Shown here: positions 57,829 through 64,000 of the stretch, piece after piece
Layout: the number at the start of each line of letters is the position of its first letter
How positions within the stretch are numbered: position 1 is the first letter of the stretch
Source: Rhizoclosmatium globosum
Lineage: Eukaryota > Chytridiomycota > Chytridiomycetes > Chytridiales > Chytriomycetaceae
DNA: 64,000 nucleotides
NCBI GenBank assembly: GCA_002104985.1
Contig: MCGO01000008.1
Coordinates: 310,001-374,000 of the forward strand
Reading direction: 5' to 3'
Made by a program: the position numbers and the translations under genes
Notes under the pieces: generated by a model
The model's database searches: none
What the model was told of the DNA's origin: nothing
Seen by the model: the letters and a program-made list of their open reading frames with translations, nothing else

Positions 57829-59741
57829 TAAACGTTAACTGAAGTTTACTGTGCAATTTGTGTTTGACTTCAAAAGAGGAAATCATAAGAAGTGAGATCC
57901 CCTTTAGCATTATCATTCAAAAACGTCAAAATGGAAACAACGGTGTATCTACATTATCAAATCCAGTCTCCTTATTTAAAAAAGAAACAGCGAGAGGCTC
58001 ATTCCTGTCTGTTGGTAAGTTCATTTCGTCATTCAGAATGCTCCAGTTAACCGAAGTTCATCCCAAGTACAGAGTTTTGATCCCTGACTTTCCCTATTTC
58101 TCTTCGTCCATTAATATCCAAAGGGAAAGAAAATAGCAAAAAGCGCAAAAAAGGCAGCCAATGAGATTGCGCGTGGAGATGTAGAATTGTCAGTTGGTCA
58201 AAACAAAGGCAAAAAATCTTTCCCTCCCCAAATTCAGATATAAAACAGAGCCAACCGTCTCTCTAAACATGTCAAAAACCAACGAGCTTCCCTGTCCCAC
58301 AATGAGCTTCCAGTCCCCACCAGATCACAACCAGGGTCTCCTGCAAATGGGCGCTTGCATGCCTGAATGACCTCAGCTTGTTTCCGCCTCTGCTGATACG
58401 TATCTCGTTCGAAAGAACAAGACTCCAATGCCCTCGGGACGCAGGAGACGAAAGCCTTGCCCTTCAATGACGGATGGGGGCCTGCGCTGAAGTCCGGGAG
58501 GAGGGGGTATCGAGGTGGGCAGCGATAACAGAAGAGTCTTCCGAGACTTACTCTCGAAGCTGTCCTACATTCTCTGGATACCCTACACATGCCTCCAAAT
58601 TATAAGCCACACCTTCTTTCAGACGGCGCGTGTTGAAACGAGTGAGTGAGATATCTTAGGCCAACGGGATAGTCTCACTCGGCCTGTCAAAGGGCAAACT
58701 CGCCCTGATTCACGAGTTCGTGGGTGGGGTCGCGCTGAAATGCCTCTAGCCTTTCCTTGTACCAGCCGGAGTTATGTGGTATCTCAAGCCACTAGCTGGT
58801 CATTCGGACATGTGATGTGTGATGTGCGCAACCTGTTTATTGTTGATCTGTATGAGCTCCTCTGTCCCCTATTATTTTGGTAGACTTTGTTTGGAGCCTT
58901 CACGTGGCGTCTACTGTGAGTAGGAGGTTTGACACCTCTGAAACCAATCCCAAACACATCGATTCGATCTTCTCTACGCGTTCTTATTCATTCAACTCTA
59001 TCGTCTCTGTTTATAGTCGTAATAAAGTACAAATATCTGTCCGTTACGTATCTTTCTTAGAACAATAGCCTTTCAAAGAGTGTTTGCTCTGCCATATCCT
59101 TCTGCAAGTCCCATAAATTGTGTGGAATCAAGGAATCCCTTGATGTTGGGCGTTTGGGTTTTTAACCCCCCCCCCCCCCCCCCCCCCCCGCCTCGTTTAA
59201 TAAATAACACAAACTCTTTCGTTCACCCGAACACAGCGATCCAGTACTAAGCGCCTGCCACCGATCCCTTGCCTCTCTATCAGAAACTCACTGAACCTAT
59301 ATGTTTTCTGCAATCGCTGAATCGCAACTGATTACAGGAGTTTTAAACGTTGATTGTGTCATTACGCTAGTTACTCCTGGAGTTGACCCTGGTTCACTTG
59401 TTTTTGATTTCTGTTGATTCGAGATGAACACCAGCAGTTCTATCAATCTTTACCGATACACGTGTCATCACGTCACCACACTTTGAAGCGGGATCCACAT
59501 TTAATGCGCCCTTGTACTTCAATATTTTCGTTAATCTCGGCGGGAATGGACCCCGCCCAAACTTCGTTTGGTTCTTGGAACCCGCTTTCTTTCACTCTTC
59601 CTCTCTCATAATAACTAAAGAAAAAACCACACTGTTCCGGCACATGTAAGCGTCTTTCTTCATTCAGTCCCTGACGAAAAACATGCAGTCGCACCAAGAA
59701 ACAAGAATTGATCCCTTCTTGTCACGTATATCAACTACTTC
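57829..59741. other. Gene-poor 1.9 kb, including a GC-rich ORF-poor block
   Basis: No gene was recognised. The block at about 58,230-58,830 is richer in G and C than its surroundings. It has several short self-complementary pieces, such as AGTCTTCCGAGACT at 58,535-58,548 and the pair GGCCAACGGGA / CTCACTCGGCC near 58,658-58,684. A structured RNA gene is possible but none was identified. From 59,050 the sequence returns to AT-rich, with a C24 run at 59,166-59,189. Confidence 0.5.
59166..59189. repeat. C24 homopolymer
   Basis: Twenty-four consecutive C residues between TTTAA and GCCTCG. True length is uncertain because such runs are hard to sequence. Confidence 0.9.
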
Positions 59742-60711
59742 TCATGCTTTCTCAACTTAATAGGTCTGCTCTGGACAAATCGGTAAAGCCAAGAAGTCGC
59801 AAAGTAACTTCAACCAACCTCACTGCGCGCTTGTCTGTTGGAGTGACTCCTCCTGACCCTTCCGATGCAATTAATCCTCCTGTGGTCATTAGAGAAGGTA
59901 GTTTGCTTCATTTAAACTCCCCAAATCTAACATCTTTGTCTTTTAATATTCCCTTCATTCCAGACCATATCATTGCAAAATACGATGGATTTTTTATTCC
60001 GCAGCCCAGTAACGGAAACAAATTCAGCTATCATCATGTCGAAGGTTAGAATCGCAGGCATTCTCGTTCAAATGCGTAACTTCGTATCAGGCTCAAACCA
60101 CCCAGTATCTCGGACGTCAGCCCTGTTGATCGAGAAAATATGTCTACGCAAGCACGTAAAAGATGGAACTTGGATATTCGAGACTATGAGAACAAAAAGG
60201 GACGTTTTGCAAGTCAGACACAAGTGGGTGTGAAACGGAAACAAGATGAATCGACTTGCCCAGTTGAAGGTAACGGGAGCGACTCTACCACGGTGTTTCA
60301 TTCTTAAGACGAATGCTAACTGTACTTTTAGCATCCAAAGTTCCTGTGCAGGGTAACCAAAAGCGCCAAAAGTGCAGAAAATCACTATCACTCCCGTTTT
60401 ACCTCAAGAAAGATCCCCAGAACCGGAGAATGTTGGTATACATTTGTGGAGGTGAGTAATACCATGGAATGGTATTTTATCCTTCTAATTATTGCCATTA
60501 TATAAAAGGTGACGCTCCAGAGACACTAGACCCCAGACTATCCAGGTTCATGGCAGAGGAGGAAATAGCAAAATGGAGAGCCCATAAAAAAGCGTTGCAG
60601 GAGGAATATTATAAATATCGCATTGACTGTGAGTTGCAGTAAACTTCTTTGCTTCCATCGTTAAACAGTTTTTGTACAGCTTTAGCATCTGGTGTTCGCA
60701 GAATGATGTGA
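59742..60711 (+). CDS. Small Lys/Arg-rich protein of unknown function
   Basis: Six short exons can be joined in frame: 59742-59897, 59964-60044, 60135-60269, 60332-60451, 60509-60628 and 60680-60711, giving about 215 residues. Introns have normal donors and acceptors except the third acceptor (GATCGAG). The product is basic in the middle (STQARKRWNLDIRDYENKK) and ends with a charged helix (EEEIAKWRAHKKALQEEYYK). It may be nuclear, but no family was recognised. The consistent phases across five introns are the main support. Confidence 0.5.
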
Positions 60712-60880
60712 AGGGAAAGTTTCACAAATAACCGCGCTAATCTTCCGTTTTAAATGTTCATGTAAAAAGCTTTGATCCTCTTTATTTGGCAATGCCAAAG
60801 TGATTCTTCCTGCTTCTTCTTTTTCCTTGACTTAAACGATGTAGAATATTCTACTTTCTTTTATTCGATCAAAAACCTAA

Positions 60881-62073
60881 ATGGAGTTCATTGACCGCGC
60901 CTCAGACAGCATCGCAAAGCACAGCGCCGCCACAGCCGCCACCGAAGCACTGAAACCAGACGTTGCGCGTGTTCCAGACAAGAGCACTGTGTACGTTGAA
61001 GCCGCAGCCCAGGCCGCCGAGAACTTGAGCGTCACGATCCCGGCGACGCCCGAAGCCACGGACTCCGACGCGGCAGTTCCGGGTGTGCCCGAGTCTGCGT
61101 CGTCGGCGTCGTCAATGTCGTTTGAGTTTGTGGCCAGGGCAGAAGTCGATGGCGACTCGGAGGATGCGGACAAACCCGTTGAGGCTCCGGCTGTGGACGC
61201 TGCTCAAGTGAATGCGGCTGTTGCTGACGTGGAGCAGACGCCGACGGAGAAGTGGACGCTAACGTGCCTGTTGCTGACGCTGTTGCTGAGCAAACACCCG
61301 TCGCGTCAAACACCGACTTCACCGACTCTGCCGAAGATGAAACCGGCGGCTACTTGGATGAAGACGGGGACGATGCCGCGAACGAGGGCGATGCTGATGA
61401 CGAAGAGGATGTTCTTGACACCGATGCTGAGATTGAAGTTGTGGATCAAATCCCAGACGAATCTCCAGTGAACGAAGACTATGAAGAAGAAGATCAATTG
61501 AGTCCGGAGCAGGAAGGACTTCGACGCCGTCACATTGATCTATCCGACGCTGCCATGGATGAAGCCCAACCAACCATTACTGTGACTGATCCAAACAACG
61601 TAACGCTCAAGGATCTTGGTTTACCTGAACCTACCAATTTGTTTGAAGAAGTCTGGATGTCGATTTTCACTCCTGGCATCAACTCCAAAGTTGTGTTTGT
61701 TATGGACTTGTGTTTCTACGCTCTCTTCTTGAGTCTCTTTGGTTTACTTGTTGTGTCTGGCGGTAATTTCCACGTCGTATTTTTGTTGCTGATTGCAACG
61801 TGTCTCTTTGTTTCTGTTAAGTGGTAAGCATTTGAATTCCTTTCAACATAGAGTGTAACATCCTTGTGCAGGTTCATAGCCGAGTCCAAAAAAGTTGCAG
61901 CCGAAAACGCAGCACTTGCCGAATCTGCAGCATTGACGAAAGACGAAACTTCGACAACTGAGAACCCTCCTCAGCCCACATCCGAATCCAACCAAATCAC
62001 TAAACACTCGCATCCAAAAATCGAGCCTAACTCTGTTCCACTCAGCGAACAAGAATCGAAGAAGGACCAATAA
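60881..62073 (+). CDS. PKR1: PKR1-type V-ATPase assembly protein with long acidic N-terminus
   Basis: Pkr1 is an ER membrane protein that helps assemble the vacuolar H+-ATPase V0 sector in yeast. The conserved core is near 61,640-61,880: NLFEEVWMSIFTPGINSK followed by two membrane helices (LCFYALFLSLFGLLVVSG; FHVVFLLLIATCLFVSVKW), then FIAESKK. An intron at 61824-61871 lies within the last helix. The core follows an Ala/Glu/Asp-rich region of about 250 residues, far longer than in yeast. It contains a repeated unit (VNAAVADVEQTP and VPVADAVAEQTP). Near 61,250 the coding frame shifts by one base at GAGAAGTGGAC; one extra G would restore it. The last 65 residues are polar. Confidence 0.7.
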
Positions 62074-62347
62074 CCCTTTACTCTCAATTCTCATCCCTCT
62101 TCTCCCTCAAAATATCTTTTCCAAACAACCCATTTGTAGCATTTCCCTTGTTATCTAATACCTGCAAGAAAGCAAACGAACAAAAAGACTGTATTGTTAT
62201 TTAGGAATAAAAGACTTGTTCCCCTCCCTATACATGGTTCCACTTTCTGACTCAGACTACTCCCATCAAACTGAATGCACTGTCGACTTGGGACACTTTT
62301 GCTCCACTGGACTCTTGATGGATAAATCCACACCACTATCGTGCACT

Positions 62348-64000
62348 TTACCGCCGATGGGTGGAAGGAGCGACTTTTTTGGCATGGCTGAAGCTGCCAA
62401 GAAATAGGGATGATGGGTGGCTGTTGTTGTTGGGGCTGTTGAGGAGGTGCAGTAGGCGTCGATTGTTGTTGTTGTTGTTGTTGTTGGTCAACGCGTTGTT
62501 GCGGTTGTGACTTTCTCGTACTTGACCCTGATGTTGGGCGTGACGCGGATTTTGGTTTAGAAGTTGCAGAGACTGGTGGTGTCGTTGACGTGGGGGAGGT
62601 GGTTTCTGGTGTTGCTGTCGTCTTGAAGATGCTGAAGCTGGGCGAGAGGAGTTTCGCGTTGGACCTGATGGTGGGGATGGTGGTTTTGTTGTTTCAGTGT
62701 GTTGGCGTAGAGACGATGAAGATGAAGATGTTGGTTTTGTAGAGGTGGGTGGAAGTGGGGGCGGGTGGTCCGGAATCGCGTCTTGTATTGTTGTTGTTGA
62801 TGGAAGGGGTTTAGCAGGTCGAGGTGGTGGTGTATCTTGTAGGGATAGCTTTTGTGGGATTTCGTATTCATTGCCGACTGTTACTGCTTCAATTGATTGT
62901 TGAGATAACGGTTGAGGTGGCGGAATGGGTGAATCTCTTTGAGTGACAACATGTTCAACAACAGGTCTTGGCATTGGCTCAATATCTGATGCCTGGGTCG
63001 TGAGCTTTTTTGGCAACTCAAAAAGATCTTCAACTTCGGCCGCAATGATTTCTGCAGAATTTGGAAGTATTACTGACTCCTCATCCTTTTCATTTTGGTG
63101 CAATTCATTTTCGACAGGTTCAACCACTACAACTTGACTTTCAACAGAATCAGTCACAGCATTGTGTTTGATTTCAGCTTGTTGCTTTTTGTGTTCCTCA
63201 ACGCGTTTCTTTTGTGCTTCCCGCTCTCGATCCCACTCAACCCGTTGGTTCGTCATGTCCACTTGAATCCTTGAAGAAAGTGTGGGGAGAGAAGAATGTA
63301 CTTTTTCGAGGAGCCAAAGTAAGGCTGAAAAAAAAAAAAGAGAAGACGAAAGGCATAAGTTATATGGGTTTACATAATTATGGTATTTAACACTGACCAA
63401 GTTTGATTCTCGGATCGCTGTGCGCTCTTGTAAAGATACGTTTTGTTTTGACGAGTTCAGCAGTGCACGGCTGAATTAATATATTATTTCCCAAGATTCC
63501 GCATTCTTTGGCCAGTTTTAAGGCGGATGGCTTTGGTTCTTGCGAGTCATGACGCGAATCAATAAGTTCCTCCAAGTTCAACTTCAGCACCAGCTCATTA
63601 ATATCATTCATTGCTTCAGGTTTATTCTGCTTGTTTGCGAGACTATCGTTGGTGTGATATGAGGTTCTGAGGTGAGTATGCGACTAGGATACATACATGA
63701 CAAGTGGCTTTCCTTTCATTCTATTGTCCAAATATATTTTTCGTAGTGCTTCTGAGCTTCTTCAAAGCGAAGAGGATCTGATGCATCGAGAACATAGATG
63801 CATCCATGGACTATGATGATAAAATTACTTGATAGGTAAAGGAGCAATCAGACAAGCAATACCTCGGCCAAATAATTGAGCCAAATATTTCTTATCTTTG
63901 ATGATCCGCCGACATCATAAAGGGAAGCCTGAGTGTCTGGAATGCGTGCAAATCGGGTTTTGTATCCAACAAGTCCTCTTTTCGGTTTCACCACCAACTT
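62348..64000 (-). CDS. ARL13B: ARL13B ciliary small GTPase (5' end outside window)
   Basis: ARL13B is a ciliary-membrane GTPase and exchange factor for ARL3. The gene runs off the right edge, so the P-loop is missing. Visible parts in order are VGYKTRFARIP, the switch II region YDVGGSSKIRNIWLNYL, HGCIYVLDASDPLRFEEA, then ALRKIYLDNRMKGKPLV joined by an intron to ILANKQNKPEAMNDINELVL, LIQPCTAEL and, after another intron, ALLWLLEKVHSSLPTLSSRI with the typical charged coiled coil (EREAQKKRVEEHKKQQAEIK). The C-terminal third is Pro/Ser/Gln-rich with an Asn8 run. Frame shifts of one base are needed near 63,755 and at the junction near 63,810. The NKxD motif reads NKQN. Confidence 0.85.

Noticed and set aside
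58230..58830. RNase P RNA, SRP RNA or a tRNA
   Set aside because: Only isolated short motifs match; conserved elements do not appear in the right order and no cloverleaf could be drawn.
62460..62485. TTG repeat as a microsatellite of special interest
   Set aside because: It encodes the Asn run in the disordered tail of ARL13B, a common kind of codon repeat.
1..64000. CRISPR arrays, prophage or bacterial operons
   Set aside because: Spliced genes throughout and no regularly spaced repeats; nothing bacterial was seen.

Overview
This is nuclear DNA of a zoosporic fungus, most likely a chytrid. Nearly every gene is split by short GT-AG introns, mostly about 40-65 bases. Fungal marks are two Zn2Cys6 regulators, a PKR1-type V-ATPase assembly factor, a tyrosinase and an ATP23 protease. 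Three genes belong to a motile cilium: IFT144/WDR19 (left edge), an EFCAB9-like CatSper EF-hand protein (31 kb) and ARL13B (right edge). Flagellum plus fungal gene content points to a chytrid; the species cannot be named from the sequence alone.

Layout. 0-6 kb: IFT144 C-terminus, a mixed Zn2Cys6/C2H2 regulator, a HAD phosphatase and LSM1. 6-19 kb: mitochondrial zinc transporter SLC30A9, a double-headed acireductone dioxygenase, a GDP-fucose-type transporter, a secreted aspartic protease, a secreted tyrosinase, and three F-box/ankyrin-like proteins interspersed among them. 18.7-20.2 kb: a DEAD-box helicase. 20.2-30.3 kb: an accessory island with one very large, unrecognised, zinc-finger-bearing multi-exon gene (about 7.5 kb) beside an apparently intact pogo/Tigger-type DDE transposase. 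30.4-34.3 kb: EFCAB9, an SGNH esterase, LRRC57 and LACTB2. 34.8-43 kb: an unknown coiled-coil protein, an IQ-motif protein, a two-PH-domain protein and another unknown. 43-53 kb: a mitochondrial PPR-like protein, an RNase H-like protein, a Zn2Cys6 regulator, a mitochondrial AAA ATPase and a mitochondrial carrier. 53-64 kb: ATP23, a GMC oxidoreductase, an FAD monooxygenase, a long gene-poor stretch with a C24 run, a small basic protein, PKR1 and ARL13B.

Genes are independent transcription units and no operon-like logic is seen. Recurring themes are mitochondrial proteins (SLC30A9, helicase, PPR protein, AAA ATPase, SLC25 carrier, ATP23), ciliary proteins, and secreted enzymes (protease, tyrosinase).

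The most unusual items are the single-gene fusion of two near-identical acireductone dioxygenase domains, the giant zinc-finger gene whose stop overlaps the helicase start, the CatSper-type EF-hand subunit in a fungus, and a cluster of single-base frame breaks in several genes to the right of 53 kb. Splice junctions were inferred by eye from GT/AG signals, frame continuity and family alignment, so boundaries may be off by a few bases.
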